Below are positions 1 to 7,241 of a DNA stretch of 31,226 bases, piece after piece. Within the stretch, counting starts at the first letter, position 1; the number at the start of each line of letters is the position of its first letter. This stretch comes from a virus, in the IMG/VR virus record IMGVR_UViG_3300005264_001197, positions 1 to 31,226 of that record. One strand, written 5' to 3'. The translations under genes were made by a program, and so were the position numbers. The notes beneath the pieces are model-generated. The model was not told the DNA's origin and searched no databases. It was given only the letters and a program-made list of their open reading frames with translations.

Positions 1-600
1 GATGAAAGACCTTCAACAGGTTTAAAAAACAAAGTTGTTGGTTGGCAATTTAGTAATGTAATAGAAATGATAGATCCTATTACATTTGAAAAAACTAAAA
101 AGCCTATGAAACCATTTATGGTTACACAATTACAAATTGCTTTCGAAAGAAATCAAATGATATTATCAGAATTTGATGAAGTTCTTCATAAACAATTAAT
201 TGATTATGAAGTAATAAGATTAGGAAAAGACAAACAACCTGTATTTTCTTCAAAAGATGAACACTTTATTGATGCTCTAGGATTAAGTTATTTAGCATTT
301 GTTTTGAAATTTCCAGAATTAACAAAAACAATTAAAAAACCTAAAACGTCTACAAAAATTGAAATAACCAATACTCAATTAGGTCAAACTGGAATAAAAA
401 GAATGCTAAAAGATATAAGTCAAGGATTTACAAATCCTTGGAAATCTCAAAAAAACAGCCCTGAATTTGATCCAACAGATCTTCCTGGAGATAGACCTGT
501 TTGGCAAAAAGTATCTACAAACTATCGGAGCTCATCATCAAATAGTTGGGGAGCAAGGTCAGCAGGGATCAACAGGAATAATGGTAGATCAACGTGGTAG
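1..600 (+). CDS. Terminase large subunit, C-terminal part (5' end outside window)
   Basis: The reading frame is open from base 1, so this is the 3' end of a longer gene; the first ATG at 67 is internal. The visible part looks like the C-terminal RNase H-like nuclease domain of a large terminase, the motor that cuts and packages phage DNA into the prohead. The motif EHFIDALGLSYLAF, with its Asp codon at 271-273, matches the late acidic metal-binding residue followed by Ala-Leu that ends this nuclease fold. The last 50 or so residues are rich in Ser, Asn, Gly and Arg and look like a flexible tail. The upstream ATPase domain is outside the window. The position ahead of portal, protease and capsid genes supports the call. 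The family is inferred from motif and order, without alignment. Confidence 0.72.
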   Translation, partial: DERPSTGLKNKVVGWQFSNVIEMIDPITFEKTKKPMKPFMVTQLQIAFERNQMILSEFDEVLHKQLIDYEVIRLGKDKQPVFSSKDEHFIDALGLSYLAFVLKFPELTKTIKKPKTSTKIEITNTQLGQTGIKRMLKDISQGFTNPWKSQKNSPEFDPTDLPGDRPVWQKVSTNYRSSSSNSWGARSAGINRNNGRSTW

Positions 601-604
601 TTCA

Positions 605-620
605 CGAATTATATAATTCG
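605..620. other. 16-bp perfect palindrome after the terminase stop
   Basis: CGAATTATATAATTCG is fully self-complementary and lies five bases after the terminase stop codon, followed by TTTTCTATAT. It could be a weak transcription terminator, an RNA processing hairpin or a protein-binding palindrome. AT-rich DNA makes such palindromes fairly common, so its function is uncertain. Confidence 0.4.
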
Positions 621-653
621 TTTTCTATATAAATCCCTTCTCTTTTTTTCTTT

Positions 654-699
654 CTAGAAATGTTAGAGCTCTCCCCCCTACTCTAACATTTCTAGTTTT
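654..699 (+). terminator. Strong hairpin with C-rich loop between terminase and next gene
   Basis: Bases 654-668 (CTAGAAATGTTAGAG) and 681-695 (CTCTAACATTTCTAG) form a perfect 15-bp stem around a 12-base loop containing six consecutive C residues, followed by TTTT. It fits an intrinsic terminator, although the U-tract is short. A run of six C is striking in such AT-rich DNA. Bases 675-679 (CCCCT) could pair with AGGGG at 718-722, the ribosome binding site of the next gene, so a role in translation control is also possible. Confidence 0.65.
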
Positions 700-732
700 A
701 TTCAAAAACTATAAAAAAGGGGTTGAAAATGA

Positions 733-1788
733 TTGAAAAAAAGTATTTTGTATAAACCGAGTTTTGATTATAAAAAGAAATATGAATCTGAAGGAACAAT
801 TATTAATACAAGTATTTCTACCAATAACAATACGTTAAATACAAACACAATAAATAATACAGATATAAATAATACAGAAGTAGATAATACAGAAGTAAAT
901 AATACAGAAACAAACACTGAAGATAATGATATAGGTAACTTATTAAATCAAATTCAAAATAATATAAATACATCAAAAACTTCATTTGATTTATTGCCTG
1001 AAAACTTATCAAAATTATTAACACCTGTATTTGATAATATAGAACTATTTATAAAAACTATTCCTGAAGATGAATATAAAACAAACACTCTAAATTACCC
1101 AACAAAGCCTAAAATGATAATAACAAAAGATTATGTTGTTGACAACAACTCTGCAATAGATGAAGATTCTATAATAGATATCTTTTCAGACACAATAACA
1201 AGAGATATAAAAGATACTTATGATAATGATATAAATACAATATTACAATCAACTTTTAATAAAAACTTGATTGATATTTTTTTAAATTACTCAAAGGATA
1301 TTAACGAAGTAACATTGAAATACATGAGAACTATATATATATATTTAAATGACTTAACGGAAGAAGAAATAAAAACATCATTAAGTAAATATACAAAAGC
1401 AACAAAGGATATAAAAAGTTTTGATTTAAAACCATTATCAGATTTTATAATAAAATCACAAATAGAAAAAGGTCAAAAAGCTAGACTATTTAATAAAATA
1501 ATTACACCAACAGCTATAATTCAATATTTAAGAGCATGTAAAATGTCTTTCGAATTGATGTCAAGATATTCAAAAGCTAATTTTGTAGAAGAATATGATT
1601 TACTTGACACTTATCAAAATGAAATAATTAATAATTTAAAGACAGAATATACAGAAAAATATGAAAAAAATTTATTAAATCTGTATAAATACTTAAATAC
1701 AATAGTAATATTTATTGATGAGTATTTAAGTAAAAACGCAAAAGAAATTCAAGCTAAAACAAAATTAATAAAAGAGGGGGCTATATAA
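733..1788 (+). CDS. Hypothetical helical protein with Asn/Thr-rich N-terminus
   Basis: I do not recognise this 351-residue protein. The start is a TTG codon ten bases after AAGGGG at 717-722, directly preceded by an in-frame TGA (730-732). An ATG at 729 lies nearer the SD but opens only an eight-residue frame. Residues 20-70 are low complexity, rich in Asn, Thr, Glu and Asp, with four tandem pentapeptides of the NNTEV type. The remaining 280 residues are charged, Lys/Glu/Ile-rich and look mostly helical, without signal peptide or membrane segment. The gene ends two bases before the GroES gene and lies between terminase and portal, so a head or packaging role is possible from position only. 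An in-frame TTG at 748 is an alternative start. Confidence 0.6.
   Translation: MKKSILYKPSFDYKKKYESEGTIINTSISTNNNTLNTNTINNTDINNTEVDNTEVNNTETNTEDNDIGNLLNQIQNNINTSKTSFDLLPENLSKLLTPVFDNIELFIKTIPEDEYKTNTLNYPTKPKMIITKDYVVDNNSAIDEDSIIDIFSDTITRDIKDTYDNDINTILQSTFNKNLIDIFLNYSKDINEVTLKYMRTIYIYLNDLTEEEIKTSLSKYTKATKDIKSFDLKPLSDFIIKSQIEKGQKARLFNKIITPTAIIQYLRACKMSFELMSRYSKANFVEEYDLLDTYQNEIINNLKTEYTEKYEKNLLNLYKYLNTIVIFIDEYLSKNAKEIQAKTKLIKEGAI
853..912 (+). repeat. Four tandem 15-bp units coding for Asn-Asn-Thr pentapeptides
   Basis: Four in-frame 15-base units start at 853, 868, 883 and 898, each close to AATAATACAGAAGTA, and encode NNTDI, NNTEV, DNTEV and NNTET. The array lies in the low-complexity N-terminus of the protein starting at 733 and looks like replication-slippage expansion. 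Confidence 0.75.
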
Positions 1789-1790
1789 TA

Positions 1791-2087
1791 ATGGTAATAA
1801 AACCATCAAACGATAACATTGTAATAAAACCAGAAATTGAGGACACAAGTAAAACTAGTAGTGGGATAGTATTAGCTACAACTAAAACAGTATCAAGACC
1901 TACAAGAGGTCATGTAGTTGCTATTGGGAAAGGGAGAGTTCTCCAAAATGGAGATGTATTACCTACAGATCTAAAAGTAAATGACTATGTAATATTTAAT
2001 CAATTTGCAGGTTCAGAAATTGTAATTAACAAAGAGAAATATTTAATAGTAAAAGAGAATGATATCTTAGCGACTATAACAGAGTAA
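1791..2087 (+). CDS. groES: GroES-type 10 kDa co-chaperonin
   Basis: This 98-residue protein has the length and full layout of bacterial GroES. It starts with the IKP...D..VIKPE segment. A mobile loop at about residues 17-34 contains the GroEL-binding tripeptide Ile-Val-Leu at 26-28, preceded by Ser-Ser-Gly. Then come RPTRGHVVAIGKGRVLQNGD, which includes the roof hairpin, the VKVGD-like segment LKVNDYVIFNQFAGSE, and a C-terminal KENDILATI. GroES caps the GroEL folding chamber; phages such as T4 (gp31) encode a version that lets host GroEL fold the capsid protein. Unlike gp31 as I know it, this one keeps the roof hairpin and looks close to cellular GroES, which suggests acquisition from a host. 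GAGGGGG at 1774-1780 is the SD. It sits between the helical protein and the portal; no GroEL is in the window. Confidence 0.93.
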   Translation: MVIKPSNDNIVIKPEIEDTSKTSSGIVLATTKTVSRPTRGHVVAIGKGRVLQNGDVLPTDLKVNDYVIFNQFAGSEIVINKEKYLIVKENDILATITE

Positions 2088-2100
2088 AGACGGTGAGAAA

Positions 2101-4140
2101 ATGCAAATAGGAACTTTTAATTTCGGATTTAAGCGAGTAACAAATACTAATGAAGGTTCTACTACTAAAATAAATCAAAAGAATTATAAAAATTTTTTAG
2201 TAAAAGCAATCGGTTTTATAGCAAATCAAGGAGCTTCTAGAAAAGAATTTTCTCCGCCAGAATTTAATTTGGAAGAAATAAAAATAGCATCTGAATCAGA
2301 TTCGTATATAAAAGCATCTTTTATAAAATATGAACAATTAATGTTTAAAGCGGGATATGAATTAAAAGGAGATAACGACAAAGCAATTGAATATCTCAAA
2401 ACTCGTTTTAGAATAATGAGTTTTTCAACAGGAAAACCAATTGATATTTTATGGCAAGAAGTCGGAAATGATTTAATAAAATATTCTAATGCTTTCCTTA
2501 TAAAATCTAGAGTTGATAATATTATGAACGGAATAAAAGCAACAGGTGTATTTAACAAAAAACCTGTTGGAGGATATTTTAGAGTTGATCCTTCTACAAT
2601 GGAAATACTTAGAGATAAAAATGGACAAATTCTAAAATATAAACAAGATACAGGGACAGATGAAAAATCTTTTGCTCCTACTGAAGTTATTCATATCTAT
2701 ATGGACAAAGATGCTAATAACGCATTTGGAACTCCTCGAATAATAGCAGCCCTAGAAGATGTAAAACTATTAAGAAGAATAGAAGGAAATATTATCAGTC
2801 TAATCTATAGATTTTCAATACCTATTTATCAATGGATTATCGGTTTACCAGAAGCAGGTTTTCAAGCAACAGACAAAGAAATTACAGAAGCTAAAAATGA
2901 AATAGAAAAAATACCTATGGATGGTGTTATTGTAACAAATGAAAAGACTAAAATAAAAGCTATTGGAGCAGAAGGACAAGCTTTGAATGCATCTCCATAT
3001 TTAAAATATTTTGAAGCAAGAGTTTTTTCGGCATTAAATATGTCTGAATCACAAATGGGAAGAGGTGGTTCAAAACAAGATGCTGATTCGATGGAAGCTC
3101 AAGCTCATAATACTGTTAAACATTTTCAAAGAATATTAAGTATTTTTTTTGAAAATTTCATAATAAGCGAATTATTATTAGAAGGAGGATTTAATCCTAT
3201 AACAAATGAAAAAGATATTGTCAAATTTCAATTCAATGAAATTTCTCTAGAAACAAAAATAAAACTTGAAAATCATGAAATGCTTAAATTCCAATCTAAT
3301 ATAAATACATTTGAAGAAGTTCGAAGATCACTGGGCAAGAAAACAGATACTGATGAAACTAGACTATATTTTAATATGATAGATAATTCAAATGAAATAC
3401 AGGAAATAGAAACGGAAGAAGAAAGTCCAGCCAAATCAACAGATATTAATGGAAATGGACAAAATACTAAAGTTAATAAAGATGTCGAAAGTAGAAATAG
3501 ACCTTCAAATCAATATGGAACAGGTTCTGTAAAAATAAAAGAATCTACTGTAAACAGAAAAACTTTTGATGTAACTTATGATAAGTTTGAAATGCTACGT
3601 AATAATATAGTAGATACATCAAATAAGAAAATAAGTTTAGATGATTTAATCATTTTAAACAAACAAGAAATAATGAATCAAATTAAGCTATTAATAAAAA
3701 GTAGTTCTCAATCAGGAATAAACCACGCTTTGTCCGAAATTGAAAAAATAAATTCATCTTTGCTTATTCCAGATTTAAATATAAATTTATATCATTTTGA
3801 ACAAGAAGCAAGTAAAACACTAGATAAGCTTTATAAAGACATAAAGAAAAGATTACAAGACAAAAGAGATGAAGATTCGGTAAAAACCGTCTTTGAAACT
3901 TTAGAATATAGATTAGAATATATGCTAGAATACATTCTACCTAAAACATATTGGTATTCATTTTTAAAAACTGGAGCAAAGTACAACATAAAAAAAGCAT
4001 ATATACAGTTTAGTAGTGAAAAAGATGAAGAAGGTCACCCAGACACTATTAATCCTAAATCCTTCAGAATCGAAGACATTCCCGCATACCATAGCTTTTG
4101 TAATAGCAAAATAACATTCAAGGCAGGTGAAAACGACTAA
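2101..4140 (+). CDS. Portal protein
   Basis: The 679-residue product resembles phage portal proteins, the dodecameric ring at one capsid vertex through which DNA enters and leaves and on which the neck is built. Supporting segments are FSTGKPIDILWQEVGNDLIK, a proline- and Arg-containing stretch reading RVDPSTMEI, then HIYMDKDANNAFGTPRIIAA followed by a helix of the EDVKLLRRIEGNI type. This matches the usual portal pattern of GxPR before a long helix. Later SALNMSESQMGRGGSKQDAD resembles the portal segment where the ring is completed. It is longer than the common 450-550 residues because of a Lys/Glu-rich C-terminal extension from about residue 430. GGTGA at 2092-2096 is the SD. Its stop overlaps the protease start as TAATG. 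Order (terminase, portal, protease, capsid) supports the call. Confidence 0.82.
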   Translation: MQIGTFNFGFKRVTNTNEGSTTKINQKNYKNFLVKAIGFIANQGASRKEFSPPEFNLEEIKIASESDSYIKASFIKYEQLMFKAGYELKGDNDKAIEYLKTRFRIMSFSTGKPIDILWQEVGNDLIKYSNAFLIKSRVDNIMNGIKATGVFNKKPVGGYFRVDPSTMEILRDKNGQILKYKQDTGTDEKSFAPTEVIHIYMDKDANNAFGTPRIIAALEDVKLLRRIEGNIISLIYRFSIPIYQWIIGLPEAGFQATDKEITEAKNEIEKIPMDGVIVTNEKTKIKAIGAEGQALNASPYLKYFEARVFSALNMSESQMGRGGSKQDADSMEAQAHNTVKHFQRILSIFFENFIISELLLEGGFNPITNEKDIVKFQFNEISLETKIKLENHEMLKFQSNINTFEEVRRSLGKKTDTDETRLYFNMIDNSNEIQEIETEEESPAKSTDINGNGQNTKVNKDVESRNRPSNQYGTGSVKIKESTVNRKTFDVTYDKFEMLRNNIVDTSNKKISLDDLIILNKQEIMNQIKLLIKSSSQSGINHALSEIEKINSSLLIPDLNINLYHFEQEASKTLDKLYKDIKKRLQDKRDEDSVKTVFETLEYRLEYMLEYILPKTYWYSFLKTGAKYNIKKAYIQFSSEKDEEGHPDTINPKSFRIEDIPAYHSFCNSKITFKAGEND

Positions 4141-5480
4141 TGACTATGATGATTAGAGAATTTTTTGGAGATAAAGGTTTTCAAGTCGCCTTTAATGTTC
4201 AAGAAAATTCAAAAGGAAAATTTGATTTAAACGAATCTTTAAAAGTCTTAAATGATAATCCTATATCTTCAAATTCAATAATGGTAGACATAGAAGGTAT
4301 TCATGTTGGACTAACAAGAAACTATACATGGTATACAGAAAAAGCATTAAGAGAAAGTGTTCCGTCATGGACAAAACCATACTTACGACCATTAATAATG
4401 CATCATAATGAAAATGATGGAAAGATAATAGGAAGAATTCAAAATGCAATTTATACGGATGTAAATACTTTATCAGGGACAGGTGCTTTACTGTTTACAA
4501 CTAACATTCCAGACAAAGAGGGAATGGAACAAGTTAAAGATGGAAGATTAAAAACGACTTCTATTGGAGCAATTGTTCATGATGCAACTTGTTCAATATG
4601 TGGACACAATATTGCACAAGAAGGACCTTGTGAACATGAAAGAGGTCAACAGTATGAAGGACAAACTTGTTATTGGATAATAAATAGTATGGAAGCAAAA
4701 GAATTGTCTTATGTAATTGTGCCTTCAGACATTTACGCTCAAAACATTCGTATATATAGTCCAGAAAAAAAGGACAACGATATGCATCAAAAAATGATGA
4801 ATAATGTAAAAGAAAATAATGAAAAAGGAGTGTTTAATATGAATAAAGGAATTGAACAAGCAGAAAATGCCATTATTGATGAAGAAGTAAAAATAGAAAA
4901 AGTGGATAATACAGAAATGACAGAAACGTCAAAAGAACAAGAAGATCAAATAGAACAAGAAGATCAAATAGAACAAGAAGATTATAAAAAACTTTATGAA
5001 GACATAAAAGCAAAACATGACAAAATCATTTTAAAGTTAGAAGCTGTTACAGCCGATTTGAAAAAAGTTCAAGATGAATTAGTAATTAAAACAGGAGAAT
5101 TAAAGCAAGAAATTGCAACTAAAGAAGCCTTAGAAAATGATTTGTTTAATAGCAAAAATCAACTTAAAGAAGCTATTATTGATAAAATCACAATCATAAA
5201 AGAAAACTTAGGCAAAAAAACGAATACAATTTCACTTCAAGAGAGAAGTATTGAATCTCTTAATGATACAGTTTTAGATTTAAAAGAAGAACTAAATAAT
5301 TCAAAAACCATATCAAATAATATAACTAAAACAACAAATCCTACATTACCTACAAATTTTCAAGAAAAAAAAGATAAAAATGTTAAAGACTCTAATAAGA
5401 CAAGTAATATTGATTTGACTGAAGAATTTAGCAATTTATTTTCTTCAATAGTAAGAAGTAGATCAATAAATAATTATTAA
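4140..5480 (+). CDS. Prohead maturation protease with C-terminal scaffold region
   Basis: Residues 1-200 look like a prohead serine protease, which cleaves scaffold and capsid subunits during head maturation. The candidate catalytic set is His88 or His89 in RPLIMHHNENDGKIIGRI, Ser141 in LKTTSIGAIVHD, and an acidic residue around Glu185-Glu188 in MEAKELSYVIVPSD. Between the last two lies a likely zinc site: Cys151, Cys154, Cys164 and His166. The remaining 210 residues are charged and predicted coiled coil (repeated EQEDQI, then long Lys/Glu/Leu heptads), typical of scaffold. An internal SD and ATG at 4839 would yield the scaffold part alone, as with lambda C and Nu3. The start overlaps the portal stop (TAATG), with AGGTGA nine bases upstream. 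The exact catalytic residues are inferred by pattern only. Confidence 0.8.
   Translation: MTMMIREFFGDKGFQVAFNVQENSKGKFDLNESLKVLNDNPISSNSIMVDIEGIHVGLTRNYTWYTEKALRESVPSWTKPYLRPLIMHHNENDGKIIGRIQNAIYTDVNTLSGTGALLFTTNIPDKEGMEQVKDGRLKTTSIGAIVHDATCSICGHNIAQEGPCEHERGQQYEGQTCYWIINSMEAKELSYVIVPSDIYAQNIRIYSPEKKDNDMHQKMMNNVKENNEKGVFNMNKGIEQAENAIIDEEVKIEKVDNTEMTETSKEQEDQIEQEDQIEQEDYKKLYEDIKAKHDKIILKLEAVTADLKKVQDELVIKTGELKQEIATKEALENDLFNSKNQLKEAIIDKITIIKENLGKKTNTISLQERSIESLNDTVLDLKEELNNSKTISNNITKTTNPTLPTNFQEKKDKNVKDSNKTSNIDLTEEFSNLFSSIVRSRSINNY
4825..4830 (+). promoter_or_regulatory. Internal ribosome binding site for nested scaffold gene
   Basis: AAGGAG lies eight bases before the in-frame ATG at 4839, inside the protease gene. 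Its strength and spacing equal those of the independent genes here, and it falls exactly at the boundary between the protease domain and the coiled-coil region. Confidence 0.75.
4839..5480 (+). CDS. Nested, in-frame scaffold protein
   Basis: Starting at the internal ATG (residue 234 of the protease), this would give a 213-residue protein beginning MNKGIEQAENA. It is highly charged, with acidic repeats at its start followed by a long coiled-coil segment (LEAVTADLKKVQDELVIKTG and onward), and it ends in a Ser/Arg-rich tail, RSRSINNY, which may be the capsid-contacting end. Scaffolds of this kind fill the prohead and organise capsid subunits, then are removed by the protease. The same arrangement, a scaffold coded by the 3' part of the protease gene with its own start, is known for lambda C/Nu3 and several other phages. 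No other gene between portal and capsid looks like a scaffold, which strengthens the inference. Confidence 0.7.
   Translation: MNKGIEQAENAIIDEEVKIEKVDNTEMTETSKEQEDQIEQEDQIEQEDYKKLYEDIKAKHDKIILKLEAVTADLKKVQDELVIKTGELKQEIATKEALENDLFNSKNQLKEAIIDKITIIKENLGKKTNTISLQERSIESLNDTVLDLKEELNNSKTISNNITKTTNPTLPTNFQEKKDKNVKDSNKTSNIDLTEEFSNLFSSIVRSRSINNY
4935..4985 (+). repeat. 18-bp tandem repeat in scaffold region (2.8 copies)
   Basis: The unit GAACAAGAAGATCAAATA is repeated at 4935 and 4953 and partially at 4971, coding for EQEDQI EQEDQI EQED. It lies in the acidic linker just after the internal scaffold start. Confidence 0.8.
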
Positions 5481-5510
5481 GTTCAAAAATAAAAAGGAGC
5501 GTGAATAACA

Positions 5511-7178
5511 ATGGCATTACAACCAAATACGTTTACAGGGCAAGATAGGCTTCAATCAGGAGCTAGAGGTCAAAAATTCGAATCAAATTTTCCTGGATAC
5601 AGTAATTCAGGAGACAATAGAATTAATAGAACTAATAACAAATTAAATACAAATGCACATGATGTGCCTAATATCAAATATGAATTTGATAGAAGACTTC
5701 CAGTATTATTTAAATATGGATTTGCATTCGGATATAACCAAATAGTAATTCCTAAAGGAAGACTAGTAGCAGTAGATCCAAACATGGATTTAGTTGACTT
5801 TGATATGCATCATGCACATAGTACTTTAACTTTAGCTAATGGAGGTGCTCCAGTAAGACTAAGAGAAATAACTGATAAATATACTGATATATCGACAGGA
5901 GCACAAGGATTAGTAAATGATACATCTTTAGTAGCTGCTAATACAGGAATAGAATGGATGCCTATAAGAGGATTTGCTAAAACTTACGCAGGTAAATCTT
6001 ATAGAGCATTTCATGATAAAGATACAAATTCAAACGATATATGTGTTGGACCAAAAAAACAATTAATAGATGCATCTTACTCAATAGATGAGAATACAGG
6101 AAAAATAAAAAAAGGCACAACAATTACTAATGATGTTAGACCAGGAAATGTTCCTATAGGAATATTACAAAGAAATGAATATACTAGAGATGATGACGCA
6201 TATAATGGAATTATGCCAGGAGCTGTTTTAACAGATGCTATGATAGAAATGCCATGGTTCTCTCACAAAGATAAAGCAGAAGGAAATCCTTGGGGTTCAG
6301 CATATGGAATATTAAAACCAGGTATGTTAGTTAAATCAGACGAAAATGGAAGAATCGTACCTTCTCCATTGTCTTTTGAATCAGAATTAGAAACTATGAC
6401 TACAATGGAAATAGAACTTGAAAGACAACAAGTCGTTGGACAAGTTTATGCCATAGATAATAGTTTAATTCCTGAAGGTTCAGCAAAATGGGCACAATGG
6501 GCATTAAGTGAAAGAATGAACTTTAACGAAATCAATCCTAGCATATATCCTCAAAACAACAGAACAGGTGAAGATGCTATTAATAATTCTCCTTACAAAT
6601 CTAATGGAGAATATCCAGGATATCCATATGATAGAAATGCAAGCAATCATGATTTACATATGATATCTCAAAGAAGTGCTTATGATTTAAGAATGCAAGA
6701 AAAATATATTTATGACAATGGAATACCTGGCCTTACTGACGGAAAGAATGCTGTTAACATTGCAAAAGATCCGTTCAAAGCTTATTCTGTAAAAAAACTT
6801 ACTGCTGAACAAATAGCAGCAGGAGAAAAACATGATTTAGATATTTATATAAGAACATTAGATGTTGATATAAATAACTTATGCATTGCGACATCTAAGC
6901 CAGATGGAACATGGGACGAATCAACTAAGAAATTCACAGATACTATAAAAGCAGAATTAGGAGCTACTTTAGATGGTTTAACAATTAAGTATGTTGATGA
7001 ATTACAAGGCTTATTAACACTTGAAGTAACAGATGAAGCAGCATTAGCAACAGCTATGGGAGGGCAAGAAGAATTACCTATCTGGATTGTTTATAAGAAA
7101 AGAGGAAAAGCAGGAGTTCCAACATTCTTAGATTGGGATGGAGTAGTTGGAAGTGTCAAAATATTATTAACTAAATAA
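5511..7178 (+). CDS. Probable capsid decoration or structural protein
   Basis: This 555-residue protein sits between protease/scaffold and major capsid protein, the usual place for a head-stabilising (cement) protein. It has no membrane segment or signal. The N-terminal 50 residues are Asn/Gly/Arg-rich and probably flexible. Then come beta-rich segments such as YGFAFGYNQIVIPKGRLVAV and GILKPGMLVKSDENGRIVPS followed by QQVVGQVYAIDN. These resemble the small-barrel pattern (entry, G.l..G.lV..d..G, then vGqV) found in decoration proteins. The C-terminus, ending GVVGSVKILLTK, is a further mixed domain. AAGGAG upstream (about 5494-5499) gives a strong SD, in keeping with an abundant protein. It could also be a second capsid-lattice component. 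The family is not firmly recognised. Confidence 0.5.
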   Translation: MALQPNTFTGQDRLQSGARGQKFESNFPGYSNSGDNRINRTNNKLNTNAHDVPNIKYEFDRRLPVLFKYGFAFGYNQIVIPKGRLVAVDPNMDLVDFDMHHAHSTLTLANGGAPVRLREITDKYTDISTGAQGLVNDTSLVAANTGIEWMPIRGFAKTYAGKSYRAFHDKDTNSNDICVGPKKQLIDASYSIDENTGKIKKGTTITNDVRPGNVPIGILQRNEYTRDDDAYNGIMPGAVLTDAMIEMPWFSHKDKAEGNPWGSAYGILKPGMLVKSDENGRIVPSPLSFESELETMTTMEIELERQQVVGQVYAIDNSLIPEGSAKWAQWALSERMNFNEINPSIYPQNNRTGEDAINNSPYKSNGEYPGYPYDRNASNHDLHMISQRSAYDLRMQEKYIYDNGIPGLTDGKNAVNIAKDPFKAYSVKKLTAEQIAAGEKHDLDIYIRTLDVDINNLCIATSKPDGTWDESTKKFTDTIKAELGATLDGLTIKYVDELQGLLTLEVTDEAALATAMGGQEELPIWIVYKKRGKAGVPTFLDWDGVVGSVKILLTK

Positions 7179-7184
7179 ATTAAT

Positions 7185-7206
7185 AGAGAAGAATATTTTC
7201 TTCTCT
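7185..7206 (+). other. Hairpin upstream of major capsid gene
   Basis: AGAGAAGAA (7185-7193) and TTCTTCTCT (7198-7206) form a perfect 9-bp stem with loop TATT. No U-tract follows, so it is more likely an mRNA stabilising or processing hairpin than a full terminator. Its core GAGAAGAATATT recurs at 16128-16139 in the terminator after the tail tube gene. Confidence 0.6.
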
Positions 7207-7241
7207 TGATAAAATAAAAAATGCCGAGGAGGAACAACATA

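Noticed and set aside
729-755. Eight-residue frame from ATG 729
   Set aside because: It has an SD at six bases, but the following TTG at 733 opens the long frame. It could be a leader, but nothing supports a function.
818-1024. Open minus-strand frame opposite the Asn/Thr repeats
   Set aside because: Its Leu/Tyr-rich product is only the mirror of the repeat-rich plus-strand gene; there is no SD and it is inside a coding frame.
7221-7241. Earlier capsid start at ATG 7221
   Set aside because: The best SD (7226-7232) lies downstream of this ATG and serves ATG 7242.
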